NCBI RefSeq assembly: GCF_016861975.1
Contig: NZ_BOMB01000010.1
Span: forward strand, 310,001-374,000
Direction: 5' to 3'
Length of the DNA: 64,000 bases
Source of the DNA: Actinocatenispora rupis
GTDB taxonomy: Bacteria > Actinomycetota > Actinomycetes > Mycobacteriales > Micromonosporaceae
Position 1 is the first letter of the stretch. Every line of letters begins with the position of its first letter. Below, piece after piece: positions 18,822 through 27,307 of the stretch. A program made the position numbers and the translations under genes. The notes beneath the pieces are model-generated. The model saw nothing but the letters and a program-made list of their open reading frames with translations. It was not told where the DNA came from and searched no databases.

Positions 18822-19328
18822 ATGAGCGATCTGGTGGCAATCGGGTACCGCGACGTCACGACGGCCGAAGGTGCCCGGGAGAAGATCCTCGACCTGCAGC
18901 GGGAGGGCCTGATCACGGTCCGGGACGCGGCGATCGTGGAGGCACGCCCGGACGGCAAGATCAAGCTGCACCAGACCCGCAGCACCACCGGGTACGGTGC
19001 GGCCGGCGGTGCCATGTGGGGCGGCCTGATCGGCCTGCTGTTCTTCGCTCCGCTGCTGGGCATGGCGGTCGGTGCGGCCGGCGGCGCGCTGGCCGGGAAA
19101 CTCACCGACGTCGGCGTCGACGACAGCTTCATGAAGGACATCGGTGCCACCCTGCAACCGGGTACGGCGGCGCTGTTCCTGCTCGTCGACCAGGTGACGC
19201 TGGACAAGGTGGTCGCGGGGCTCGCGCCGTTCCACTTCGACGGGAAGATCCTGCGCACCTCGCTGTCCGCCGACGCCGAACAGCACCTGCGCGACGTCGC
19301 CGCGCAGGCCCGCGCCGACGCAACCTGA
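18822..19328 (+). CDS. DUF1269 family protein
   Basis: This 168-residue protein matches the DUF1269 pattern. It starts with YRDVTTAEGAREKILDLQ, has a central glycine-rich membrane hairpin (YGAAGGAMWGGLIGLLFFAP and GAAGGALAGKLTD), and ends in a ferredoxin-like half with AALFLLVDQV. The function of the family is unknown; a membrane-associated stress protein is often suggested. GGGGGGAAC precedes the ATG. Degenerate palindrome fragments (gtacgtaagggaagc near 18690) lie in its upstream region. Confidence 0.8.
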   Translation: MSDLVAIGYRDVTTAEGAREKILDLQREGLITVRDAAIVEARPDGKIKLHQTRSTTGYGAAGGAMWGGLIGLLFFAPLLGMAVGAAGGALAGKLTDVGVDDSFMKDIGATLQPGTAALFLLVDQVTLDKVVAGLAPFHFDGKILRTSLSADAEQHLRDVAAQARADAT

Positions 19329-19345
19329 GGCGGTACGCGGGCGCC

Positions 19346-19376
19346 GGTGGCCGGTCGGATCCACCGACCGGCCACC
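19346..19376. terminator. Bidirectional hairpin, 13-bp perfect stem
   Basis: ggtggccggtcgg (19346-19358) pairs perfectly with ccgaccggccacc (19364-19376) across a five-base loop, between the convergent DUF1269 and EamA genes. There is no T tract, as is common in actinomycetes. Confidence 0.75.
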
Positions 19377-19390
19377 GCTGTCGTACGGGC

Positions 19391-19417
19391 GGGTTCCGTT
19401 GTCCGGCAAGCGTTCCC
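19391..19417. repeat. Dispersed palindrome copy, intergenic
   Basis: The arms are gggttccgttg and caagcgttccc around five bases. It sits between the terminator hairpin and the EamA stop codon. Confidence 0.55.
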
Positions 19418-19419
19418 GG

Positions 19420-20466
19420 TCAGTCGGGCTCGGCGACCGGCTGCGCCGCGGACGGCTCCGGCGGTCGGGGACCAGCCGGCTCCGGCCGCCCGCCGGCCAC
19501 CACCGTCCGGATCCGGGGACGCCGCCGCGACAGCCACACGCCGAACAGGCACAGCGCCCCACCGGCGAACGCGAGCGCCACCGGTACCTCGCCGAGAAGC
19601 AGCCAGCCGAGCAGGATCGCCAGCGGCGGCACCAGGTACGTGGTGGTACCGGCGCGGCCGGCGCTCGTCCGGGCCAGGGCGTACGCCCAGGTGGTGAACG
19701 CGAGGGCGGTCGGCCCGACGCCGAGGAACACGACCCACAGCGCGGCGGACGGCGCGGCGGCGACCTCACGGACCAGGCTCGGCGCGTAAGGCAGGCAGCA
19801 GACCGCCGCGACCGTACTGGCGAGCCAGGTGACGCGCAGCGCGGACACCGTTGCCAGCAAAGGCTTCTGCGACACCACACCCACCGCGTACGCGACGGCG
19901 GAGACGAGGCAGAGGACGACGCCCCAGCCGTCCGCGCCACCGCCGGACGAGGTGGCGAGCCCGATCACGACCACCCCGGCGAACGCGACGAGGCTGCCGA
20001 CCAGCAGCGCCCGCGGGAACCCCTCGCGCAGCAGCAGGCCGGCGAGGACGGCGACGAGGATCGGGCCGATGTTCACGAGCATCGCCGCGGTACCGGCGTC
20101 GACCCGGCGCTCCGCGGCGTTCAGCGCGACGTTGTAGATGCCGAACCACGCGACACCGCACACCACGACGAGCAGCCAGGCCCGCCCGCGCGGCCACCCC
20201 GTCGCGGTGGGCGCGCCGGTGCGTTCGCGGCGGAACAGCACCACCACGCCGAGTACCAGGCTCGCGACCACCAGCCGGCCCAGCGCCACCGGACCCGGCG
20301 ACAGCACGTGGCCCACCTGCCGGATCGCCACGAACGCCGACGCCCACAGCAGTACCGTCACCGCCGCGGCGACGAGCGTCAGCGGGGCGGTACGGCGGGG
20401 CGGTGTCGGCACGTCCGCCAGTCTGCCGGCGGCCGCGGGCGGTGTCCGGCGGGAATCGGTCGTCAT
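19420..20466 (-). CDS. EamA/DMT family transporter
   Basis: This 348-residue transporter has ten hydrophobic helices arranged as two EamA repeats. WASAFVAIRQVGHVLSPGP and IGPILVAVLAGLLLREG belong to the first, VGPTALAFTTWAYAL and VPPLAILLGWLLLGE to the second. The family exports or imports metabolites and amino acids, and the substrate is unknown. An AT-richer palindrome (20484-20507) lies just upstream of its start. A weaker repeat-like segment (accgttgccagcaaaggcttc) is inside the gene at about 19848. Confidence 0.85.
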   Translation of the reverse strand: MTTDSRRTPPAAAGRLADVPTPPRRTAPLTLVAAAVTVLLWASAFVAIRQVGHVLSPGPVALGRLVVASLVLGVVVLFRRERTGAPTATGWPRGRAWLLVVVCGVAWFGIYNVALNAAERRVDAGTAAMLVNIGPILVAVLAGLLLREGFPRALLVGSLVAFAGVVVIGLATSSGGGADGWGVVLCLVSAVAYAVGVVSQKPLLATVSALRVTWLASTVAAVCCLPYAPSLVREVAAAPSAALWVVFLGVGPTALAFTTWAYALARTSAGRAGTTTYLVPPLAILLGWLLLGEVPVALAFAGGALCLFGVWLSRRRPRIRTVVAGGRPEPAGPRPPEPSAAQPVAEPD

Positions 20467-20965
20467 GGCCAGACCCTAGAACCGGAACCGTTCGGTACGA
20501 ACCGAAGCGTGGCGTGGGCCACGGCCGCCTGGCCGTCGGTGACAGGCCGGCGTCGGCGGTGACGCGGGTGGCGACGATCCGCTGCCTGCTGGAGTCCGCC
20601 CCAGCCCCGACGACCACCCACTGTCCGGTACTGCCACGGTGGCGAGCGCGCCACCCGGCCGCGCGCCGTTGGCTTCCCGTACTGGACGACCGGATCGCGG
20701 TTCTCGTCCGGGTTCGTAGCCAGTTGGCCGATCGGCTGGACGCCGCGACCGCGCCACCCGACTGACCGGTTCGCGCGCAATGCCCGGCGCAGCGCAGGGA
20801 TTCGGATCGTTCGGTGAATGTCAAGCCTTGTTCTCGACGCGGGGCGGGACGGTACTCTCGGGCACCTTGAGCGGTCCGCGGCGTTCGTTTCGGCCTACGC
20901 GGCGGGCCGGGTTTGCGGCTGCTGTGCGCTGGGTGAGGGGGCCCGTGGAGTCCCCGTGACCGTGA
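20467..20965. other. Intergenic region with palindrome copy and probable NRPS operon promoter
   Basis: No convincing gene is seen in about 500 bp between the divergent EamA gene and the NRPS operon. A palindrome copy lies at 20484-20507 (ggaaccgttcg / cgaaccgaag around GTAC). Bases 20800-20840 are relatively AT-rich (gttcggtgaatgtcaagcc) and are the best place for the operon promoter, though no clear -35/-10 pair can be assigned. Confidence 0.4.
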
Positions 20966-22327
20966 ATGGGGGCGGGCGCGCTGGTGTGGGGAGGTACCCG
21001 GTTCGCCGGTATGGGGCGGTTCGGGGTGGTCTGGTCGGGCCAGGTCGTCACGCTCGTCGGCAACTCGGTGCTGCGCTTCGCGTTCGTGGTGCGCGCGTGG
21101 ACCGAGGGCGGCCAGGCCACCAGGGTGGTACTGCTGTCACTCTGCGCCATGCTGCCCCAGTTGCTGCTCAGCCCCACCGCCGGCGCGCTCGTCGACCGCG
21201 TCAGCAAGCGGACCGCGCTCCAGCTCGCCGACGCCGGCGGCCTCGTCACCATCGGCGCCCTCGCCCTCGTGTACGCCACCGGTCACCTCCAGTCCTGGCA
21301 GGTGTACCTGGCGGTGGCGCTGCTGGGCGCGGCCGCGGCGGCACAGTACCCGGCGCTGTCGTCGGCCGTGCCGCTGCTCGTACCGAAGGAGAACCTGCAA
21401 CGGGCGAACGGGCTGCTCGCCACCGCGCGCAGCGCCGCGGACGTGTGCGGGCCGGCGCTCGCCGGCGTGCTCGTCGCGACCACCGGGCTCGGCGTGATCC
21501 TCGCCCTCGACCTCGCCACCTTCGCGTTCGCGCTCGTCACCGTGCGGGTGGTCGGGCTGCCGCGTACCCGGCCGGAAACCGTTGCGGCGCACCGTAAGCG
21601 GCTGCTCGCCGACTCCGCCGAGGGGCTGCGGTACCTGCTGGGCCGGTCCAGCCTGCGCGGGCTCACGCTGATCTTCTGCGCGGTGAACCTGGTCATGGTG
21701 TTCGGGTTCGCCGTCGTGCAGCCGATGATCCTGGCCCGCACCGGCAACGACACCGCGACGCTCGCCAGCGTCCTCACCGCGATGGGGATCGGCGGCATCG
21801 CCGGCGGGCTGCTGCTCGCCGCGTGGGGCGGCCCGAAGAACCGGGTCCGCGGCATGATGCTCGGCATCGTCGGCATGTGCCTGTCCGCGCAGGTCGCCAT
21901 GGCCGCCGCCCGCGGACTGCCGGCCTGGTGCGCGGCGATCCTCGTCGGCGCGCTGCTGATGCCCGTCGTGAACGGCACCATGCAGGCGATCGTGCAGACG
22001 AAGGTGCCGCCGGAGAAGCAGGGCCGGGTGTTCGGCGCGGTCGTGTTCGTCGCGCAGGTCTCGATGCCCGTCGCGACCGTACTGGCCGGCCCGCTCGCCG
22101 ACCACGTCTTCGAACCGCAGGCCACCACCGGCGGCGGACTCGTCGGCCTGCTCGCCCCCGTCGTCGGCACCGGACCCGGCGCCGGGGTGGCCACCATGCT
22201 GCTGATCGCCGGCGCCCTCGGCACCGTCGTCGCGCTGGCCGGCCTCGCCACCACCGCCGTCCGCGACCTCGACCTGCTGGTACCCGATCTCGACACCGCC
22301 GCAGCGAAACAACCCTCGGGAGGCTGA
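20966..22327 (+). CDS. MFS transporter, likely exporter of the NRPS product
   Basis: This 453-residue major facilitator of the MFS_3 (EntS-like) type has about twelve helices, a GALVDRVSKRTALQLADAG loop and a C-terminal VPPEKQGRVFGAVVFVAQVSMPVATVLAGPLAD block. Its stop is one base before the MbtH start, so it is the first gene of the NRPS operon and probably exports the product. ATG 20966 gives MGAGALVWGG. ATG 21011 (MGRFGVVWSGQ) is an alternative that trims 15 residues with no family match. It contains one palindrome copy encoding ETVAAHR. Confidence 0.85.
   Translation: MGAGALVWGGTRFAGMGRFGVVWSGQVVTLVGNSVLRFAFVVRAWTEGGQATRVVLLSLCAMLPQLLLSPTAGALVDRVSKRTALQLADAGGLVTIGALALVYATGHLQSWQVYLAVALLGAAAAAQYPALSSAVPLLVPKENLQRANGLLATARSAADVCGPALAGVLVATTGLGVILALDLATFAFALVTVRVVGLPRTRPETVAAHRKRLLADSAEGLRYLLGRSSLRGLTLIFCAVNLVMVFGFAVVQPMILARTGNDTATLASVLTAMGIGGIAGGLLLAAWGGPKNRVRGMMLGIVGMCLSAQVAMAAARGLPAWCAAILVGALLMPVVNGTMQAIVQTKVPPEKQGRVFGAVVFVAQVSMPVATVLAGPLADHVFEPQATTGGGLVGLLAPVVGTGPGAGVATMLLIAGALGTVVALAGLATTAVRDLDLLVPDLDTAAAKQPSGG
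21572..21597. repeat. Dispersed palindrome copy in MFS gene
   Basis: It matches the copy at 25922-25947 at 23 of 26 positions by eye and encodes ETVAAHRK in the loop after LPRTR. Confidence 0.5.
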
Positions 22328-22328
22328 C

Positions 22329-22529
22329 GTGGGCACGAACCCGTTCGAGGACGACGACGCCACCTACCGGGTGCTGGTCAACGACGAGGAGCAGCACTCG
22401 CTGTGGCCCGTCGACGTGACCGTGCCGGCCGGCTGGCGCGTGGCGGTGGAGGCGGCGAGCCGCGCCGACTGCCTCGCGTACGTGGCGGAGCACTGGACCG
22501 ACCTGCGTCCCGCGAGCCTGCGCCGATGA
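22329..22529 (+). CDS. MbtH family NRPS accessory protein
   Basis: This 66-residue protein has the MbtH signature NPFEDDDATYRVLVNDEEQHSLWP and ends [11 protein letters not shown], with the conserved tryptophans. MbtH proteins bind adenylation domains and are often needed for their folding or activity. It may serve any of the four A domains in the operon. The GTG start follows the MFS stop by one base, and its TGA overlaps the NrpsA ATG (ATGA). Confidence 0.95.
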   Translation: MGTNPFEDDDATYRVLVNDEEQHSLWPVDVTVPAGWRVAVEAASRADCLAYVAEHWTDLRPASLRR

Positions 22530-25500
22530 CCGCGGACCGCTGCGTCCACGACCTCGTCGCCGAGCAGGCGGCCCGCCGCGGCACCGCCGTCGCGCTGGTC
22601 TCCGGCCCGGATCGGCTCAGCTACGCCGATCTCGACGCCGCCGCCACCCGACTCGCCCGCCGCCTCACCGCCTCCGGCGTACGCCGCGGCGACGTCGTCG
22701 CCGTGCACCTGCCCCGGTGCACCGACCTGGTCGTCGCCCTCCTCGGTACGCTGCGCGCCGGTGCGGCGTACCTCGTACTCGACCCCGACCTGCCCGCCGA
22801 CCGCCGCGCCGCCCTGGCCACCGCCGCCCGCGCCGGCACCGTACTCGGGCGGCCCCTTCCGGGCCTGCGCCACGTGCCGGTGGCCGCCGACGGCGGTGGA
22901 CCCGTTGGCGTGGCCGCCGCGGATTCCCCGCGCGACCACGGTGCCGCGCCGGCCGACGAACCCGCGCCCGGCGGGGGCGTGCGTACCGGTGGCGTTTCCT
23001 TGGCGGGCAACGGTTCCGGGGGATCGGCCGGCACGGTGTCCGGTGACCCGGGGGACACGGCGTGCGTGATGTTCACGTCCGGGTCGACGGGCGCGCCGAA
23101 AGGTGTGGCGGCGCCGCACCGGGCGATCGTCGGCACGCTCACCGGCCAGGACTACCTGCCGTTCACCGCCGACACGGTCTGGCTGTCGGTGGCGCCGGTG
23201 TCGTGGGACGCGTTCGCGCTCGAACTCTGGGGTGCGCTCTGCTTCGGCGGTACGTGCGTGCTGGCGCCCGGTTCGCGCCCCGACCCGCTGGCGATGGCCC
23301 GGCTGGTCGCCGAGCACGGCGTCACCGCCATGTACCTGTCGGCCAGCCTGTTCAGCCTCGTCGTGGACGAGTACCCGGCGGCGCTGGCGGGGTTGCGGCA
23401 CCTGGTCGTGGGGGGCGAGGCGCCGTCGCCGGCGCACGTCCGGCGGGCGCTCGCCGAGTACCCGGATCTGGTGCTGCGCAACGGGTACGGCCCGGTCGAG
23501 GCGATGGTGTTCGTGACCACGCACCCGGTCGACCCGGCCGCCGACGGGCCGGTGCCGATCGGTACGGCGATCCGCGGCAAGGCGGTGCACGTGCTCGACG
23601 AACGGCTCCGCCCGGTCGCCGACGGCACGGTCGGCGAGCTGTACGCCGCCGGTGTCGGCATCGCGCACGGCTACCTGCACGACCCCGCCGCGACCGCCGA
23701 ACGCTTCGTCGCCAGCCCGTACGGTCCGCCCGGCGACCGGCTCTACCGCACCGGCGACCTGGTGCGCTGGCACGCCGACGGGCCGTTGGAGTACGTGGGG
23801 CGGGCGGACGCCCAGGTCAAGATACGCGGCTTCCGGGTCGAACCGGCCGAGGTCGAGGCCGTCCTCACCGCGTACCCCCGGGTACGCCGGGCCGCCGTCG
23901 CCGCCGGCACCGACCACCGCGGTGACCGCCGCCTCGTCGCGTACCTGGTGGTCGACGGGACGCCGCCCGGCGTGGACGACCTCCGCGCGCACGCCGCCGC
24001 CACGCTGCCCGACTTCATGGTGCCCACCGCGTACGTGCCGGTCGCGTCGCTGCCGCTCACCCCGTCCGGCAAGCTCGACCGCCGCGCCCTGCCCGGCGCC
24101 GTCCCGGAGCCGGAGCGGGACACTTTCCTTGCTCCATCGGGGGATCCGGTCGCGTCGGTGGTCGACACCGCCGAGCCGGGTTCGTCGGCCGACGCGTCCA
24201 CCGAGCCGCCGTCCGGGCCGGGCGTACCGGTGGATGTGGTCGGGGTGTTGCGGCGGTTGTTCGGCGAGGTGCTGGGGGTGCCGTCGGTCGGGCCGGACGA
24301 CGACTTCTTCGCGCTCGGCGGCGACTCGCTGTCGGTGGCGCGGTTGCTGATCCGGATCCGCGCCACCCTCGACGCCGAGCCGGGCGTACGCGCGGTCTTC
24401 GCCGCACCCACCCCCGCCGGCCTCGCGCCGCTCGTGGCTCCCGAGGACGCGGCGGAATCCGTTGCGGTACAACACATCGCCACGCCGGCCGACGAGCTGA
24501 CCCCGGCGCAGCAACGGTTGTGGTTCCTGGACCAGGTGGACGCCGGCCTCGCGTACACGATGCCGATCCTGTTCCGGTGGCGCGGTGCGGTGGATGCGGC
24601 GGCGCTGCGGGCGGCGCTCGCCGAGGTGGCCGACCGGCACGAGTCGCTGCGCACGCTGTTCGTCGCGGTCGACGGCAGACCCGTGCGCCGGGTACTCCCG
24701 AGCGTGCGCCCGGTCCTGGACGTGGTGGTCGGCGACCCGGCGGCGACGGTCGAGGCAGCGGCCCGGTACCGGTTCGACCTGGCCGCCGAGCCACCGATCC
24801 GCGCCACCCTCTGCACGGACCCCACGGACCCGTCGGCGCACGCGCTTCTCCTTGTCATGCACCACATCGCGGTCGACGGCTGGTCGCTGCCGCCGCTCGT
24901 CCGCGACCTCTCCACCGCGTACGCCGGGCGCCTCGGCACGCGGGGGAGCGCGGTCGAGGAACGCGTGACCCGGTCGCCGGACAGCGGCGCGACCCGGGGT
25001 CGATCCCTGCACATGCCCGAACCCCACCTCGACGCGTCCACGCCCCGGACCGCACCCACGCAGTCGGCGCGCGTGGCGCCGAGATCCGTTGTGGAGCAAG
25101 GGAACGAGGCAGGGCTGGCGTACTGGGTGGAACGGTTGCGTGGGATGCCGGAGGGTACGGCGCTGCCGCGCCGGGCGGACCGCCCGGCGGTACCCGCGGC
25201 GGACGCGGCGACCGTGCTGCGCCGGCTGGACGCGGCCGCGCACGGTGCGCTGGTGGAGCTGGCCCGGCGGTACGGGGCGACGCCGTTCATGGTGCTGCAC
25301 ACCGCTCTCGCCGCCGTACTGTCCGCCGCGGGCGCCGGCCCGGACGTCGCGGTGGGCGCGCCGGTCGCGGGCCGTACCAGGGAATCGGGTGACGCGGTCG
25401 GCTTCTTCGTGAACCTGGTGGTGCTGCGTGCCGCGGTGACCGCGGGCGACCCGGTGGGCGCGCTGCTGCACCGGGTACGCGACGCCGACGTGGCCGCGTT

Positions 25501-26248
25501 CGCGCACCAGGACACGCCGTTCGAGTCGGTGGTGGCGGCGCTCAACCCGGCGCGGCGGCCCGGCCGGCACCCGCTCGCGGACGTGGTCCTCGCGCTGCAG
25601 AACAACGCCCGCGCCACGTTGCGGCTGCCCGGTGTCGCCGCCCCCATGGAGGTGGTACGTACCGGCGCCGCGCGGTTCCCGCTGCTCGTCGACGTCACCG
25701 ACCGGTACGACGCCACGGGTGCGCCGGCGGGTGTGGAGCTGACCGTGGAGTACCGGACGGACGAGTTCGCCGGGGAGGTGATGGCCTGGTTCGCCGATGC
25801 GCTGGTCGCGGTGCTCACCGCGCTGCCGGCGCACGAGGACACGCCGATCGGGGCGCTGCCGGGGGTGCCGCCGCTGCCGCCGGGCTGCCCGCCCGCCACC
25901 GCGTACGATCCGCTGCCGACTCCGGAAACCGTTGCGCCGCATCGTATCGAGGGCGCGGACGGCGGGCTGGTGGCGCGGATCGCGGCGATCTGGGCGGACG
26001 TACTCGGCGTGCCGGCGGTCGGCCCGGACGACGACTTCTTCGCGCTGGGCGGCAACTCGCTGCGCGCGGTACGGGTCGCGGCGCGGATCGCCACCCGGGA
26101 GGGCCTGGCGGCGACGGCGAACCACGTGTTCACCGCGCCGACCGTACGCGGGCTGGTCCGGGTGCTGGCCGAGGTCGGCCCCGCCGCCGCCGCGCCGATC
26201 CCGCGCCGGCCGCGGGTTCCGTTACGTACCAAGGGATCGGGGGACTGA
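22526..26248 (+). CDS. NRPS NrpsA: A-T-C-T, second module without an A domain
   Basis: This 1240-residue synthetase starts directly with an adenylation domain (1-520; [30 protein letters not shown]). A carrier (GGDSL, about 598), an LCL-like condensation domain (658-1090; HHIAVDG near 780) and a second carrier (GGNSL, about 1175) follow. Starting with A-T marks a loading module. My manual reading of the specificity residues is D-A-L-Y-V-G-G-V-F-K, which matches no code I know. No A domain lies between C and the second T, so that carrier must be charged in trans. Six copies of the dispersed palindrome sit in its linkers and enlarged loops (near residues 122-174 and 807-858). Confidence 0.9.
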   Translation: MTADRCVHDLVAEQAARRGTAVALVSGPDRLSYADLDAAATRLARRLTASGVRRGDVVAVHLPRCTDLVVALLGTLRAGAAYLVLDPDLPADRRAALATAARAGTVLGRPLPGLRHVPVAADGGGPVGVAAADSPRDHGAAPADEPAPGGGVRTGGVSLAGNGSGGSAGTVSGDPGDTACVMFTSGSTGAPKGVAAPHRAIVGTLTGQDYLPFTADTVWLSVAPVSWDAFALELWGALCFGGTCVLAPGSRPDPLAMARLVAEHGVTAMYLSASLFSLVVDEYPAALAGLRHLVVGGEAPSPAHVRRALAEYPDLVLRNGYGPVEAMVFVTTHPVDPAADGPVPIGTAIRGKAVHVLDERLRPVADGTVGELYAAGVGIAHGYLHDPAATAERFVASPYGPPGDRLYRTGDLVRWHADGPLEYVGRADAQVKIRGFRVEPAEVEAVLTAYPRVRRAAVAAGTDHRGDRRLVAYLVVDGTPPGVDDLRAHAAATLPDFMVPTAYVPVASLPLTPSGKLDRRALPGAVPEPERDTFLAPSGDPVASVVDTAEPGSSADASTEPPSGPGVPVDVVGVLRRLFGEVLGVPSVGPDDDFFALGGDSLSVARLLIRIRATLDAEPGVRAVFAAPTPAGLAPLVAPEDAAESVAVQHIATPADELTPAQQRLWFLDQVDAGLAYTMPILFRWRGAVDAAALRAALAEVADRHESLRTLFVAVDGRPVRRVLPSVRPVLDVVVGDPAATVEAAARYRFDLAAEPPIRATLCTDPTDPSAHALLLVMHHIAVDGWSLPPLVRDLSTAYAGRLGTRGSAVEERVTRSPDSGATRGRSLHMPEPHLDASTPRTAPTQSARVAPRSVVEQGNEAGLAYWVERLRGMPEGTALPRRADRPAVPAADAATVLRRLDAAAHGALVELARRYGATPFMVLHTALAAVLSAAGAGPDVAVGAPVAGRTRESGDAVGFFVNLVVLRAAVTAGDPVGALLHRVRDADVAAFAHQDTPFESVVAALNPARRPGRHPLADVVLALQNNARATLRLPGVAAPMEVVRTGAARFPLLVDVTDRYDATGAPAGVELTVEYRTDEFAGEVMAWFADALVAVLTALPAHEDTPIGALPGVPPLPPGCPPATAYDPLPTPETVAPHRIEGADGGLVARIAAIWADVLGVPAVGPDDDFFALGGNSLRAVRVAARIATREGLAATANHVFTAPTVRGLVRVLAEVGPAAAAPIPRRPRVPLRTKGSGD
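22994..23017. repeat. Dispersed palindrome copy in NrpsA A-domain loop
   Basis: The arms are gtttccttgg and caacggttcc. It encodes VSLAGNGS within a Gly/Ala-rich loop just before the A3 motif, a loop much longer than in the other A domains here. Confidence 0.6.
24124..24147. repeat. Dispersed palindrome copy in NrpsA A-T linker
   Basis: The arms are tttccttgc and gggggatcc. It is a degenerate copy in the low-complexity linker after the A domain. Confidence 0.4.
24454..24475. repeat. Dispersed palindrome copy in NrpsA T-C linker
   Basis: The left arm ggaatccgttg is well kept, while the right arm (caacac) is short. It encodes ESVAVQH between the carrier and the condensation domain. Confidence 0.5.
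25083..25105. repeat. Dispersed palindrome copy in NrpsA C-domain loop
   Basis: The arms are gatccgttg and caagggaac with a five-base centre. It encodes RSVVEQGN at the end of an enlarged hydrophilic loop within the condensation domain. Confidence 0.65.
25922..25947. repeat. Dispersed palindrome copy at the C-T junction lacking an A domain
   Basis: It encodes ETVAPHRI exactly where an A domain would normally lie, and is near-identical to the copy in the upstream MFS gene. Confidence 0.55.
26215..26240. repeat. Dispersed palindrome copy at NrpsA C-terminus
   Basis: The arms are ggttccgtta and ccaagggatc around a GTAC centre. It encodes VPLRTKGS, nearly the end of NrpsA, and reaches to within 12 bases of the next start codon. 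Confidence 0.65.
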
Positions 26249-26251
26249 GTC

Positions 26252-27307
26252 GTGGACCTGTCGGTGATGTTCTTCGGCGCGGACGACGCGGGCGCGGACG
26301 GCGGGCACGCCGCGAAGTACGACGAGATCCTGACGATCGCGCGGGCGGCGGACGCGCTGGGTTTCACGGCCGTGTGGACGCCGGAGCGGCACTTCCAGCA
26401 GGTCGGCCAGGTCTTCCCGAGCCCGCCGGTACTCTCCGCCGCGCTCGCCGTCGCCACCGAACGGATCGCCGTCCGGGCCGGCAGCGTGGTGCTGCCGCTG
26501 CACCATCCGCTGCGGGTGGTGGAGGACTGGTCGGTGGTGGACAACCTGTCGCGGGGCCGGATCGGCATCTCGGTCGCGACCGGCTGGCACTCGGCGGACT
26601 TCGTGCTCGCCCCGGACCACTACACGGACCGCCGCGAGCGCGCGCACGCGGACATCGCGCTGCTGCGCCGGTTGTGGGCGGGCGAGGCGGTGGAGTTCCC
26701 GGACGGTACCGGGAATCCCGTGCCGGTACGGCCGCAGCCGGCGCCGTTCTCGCCGCGGCTTCCGTTGTGGCTCACCAGTTCCGGGAACCCGGCGACGTGG
26801 GAGGCGGCCGGCCGGCTGCGCACGAACGTGCTCGCCGCAACGATCGGCCAGACCCGCGCCGAGCTGGCCGACAAGATCGTCCGGTACCGCGCGGCGTACG
26901 AGTCCGCCCCCGCTCAGCCCGGTACGGCCGAACGCGGCACGGTCACGCTGATGGCCCACACGTACGTCGGGGTCGACGACACCGGTGCGCGGCAACGGAT
27001 CGACGCACCGCTGCTGGCGTACCTGCGGTCGTACGTGGGGCAGACGGCGGCGAACCGGGCCGGCGACGGCCGCGCCGCCACGCTGGACGACGCGCAGCTC
27101 GACCAGCTCGCCGGCTTCGCGCTGCGCCGGTACCTGAGCTGGGGCAGCCTGCTCGGCTCGGTGGACACCTGCCGCGCCACCCTCGACGACCTGGCCGCGA
27201 TCGGCTGCGACGAGGTGGCCTGCTTCGTCGACTTCGGCCTCGACACCGACGAGGTACTCGCGGGCCTGCACCGGCTCGCCACCCTCGGAAAGGGCGTGGA
27301 CGGATGA
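26252..27307 (+). CDS. Luciferase-like monooxygenase, MupA/Atu3640 natural-product type
   Basis: This 351-residue flavin-dependent monooxygenase begins [10 protein letters not shown] and contains [20 protein letters not shown] and [15 protein letters not shown]. These are typical of the MupA/Atu3640 family found inside or beside NRPS and PKS genes. Family members hydroxylate carrier-bound acyl chains; MupA itself cleaves a carbon-carbon bond by a Baeyer-Villiger-type reaction. Here it is free-standing, three bases after NrpsA and overlapping NrpsB by four. The substrate may be a residue on the second NrpsA carrier, but that is inferred only from position. Confidence 0.85.
   Translation: MDLSVMFFGADDAGADGGHAAKYDEILTIARAADALGFTAVWTPERHFQQVGQVFPSPPVLSAALAVATERIAVRAGSVVLPLHHPLRVVEDWSVVDNLSRGRIGISVATGWHSADFVLAPDHYTDRRERAHADIALLRRLWAGEAVEFPDGTGNPVPVRPQPAPFSPRLPLWLTSSGNPATWEAAGRLRTNVLAATIGQTRAELADKIVRYRAAYESAPAQPGTAERGTVTLMAHTYVGVDDTGARQRIDAPLLAYLRSYVGQTAANRAGDGRAATLDDAQLDQLAGFALRRYLSWGSLLGSVDTCRATLDDLAAIGCDEVACFVDFGLDTDEVLAGLHRLATLGKGVDG

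Noticed and set aside
26000-26248. Missing A domain in NrpsA as a frameshift or sequencing error
   Set aside because: The frame is continuous through C, linker and T, and no A-domain motifs are found in any frame nearby.
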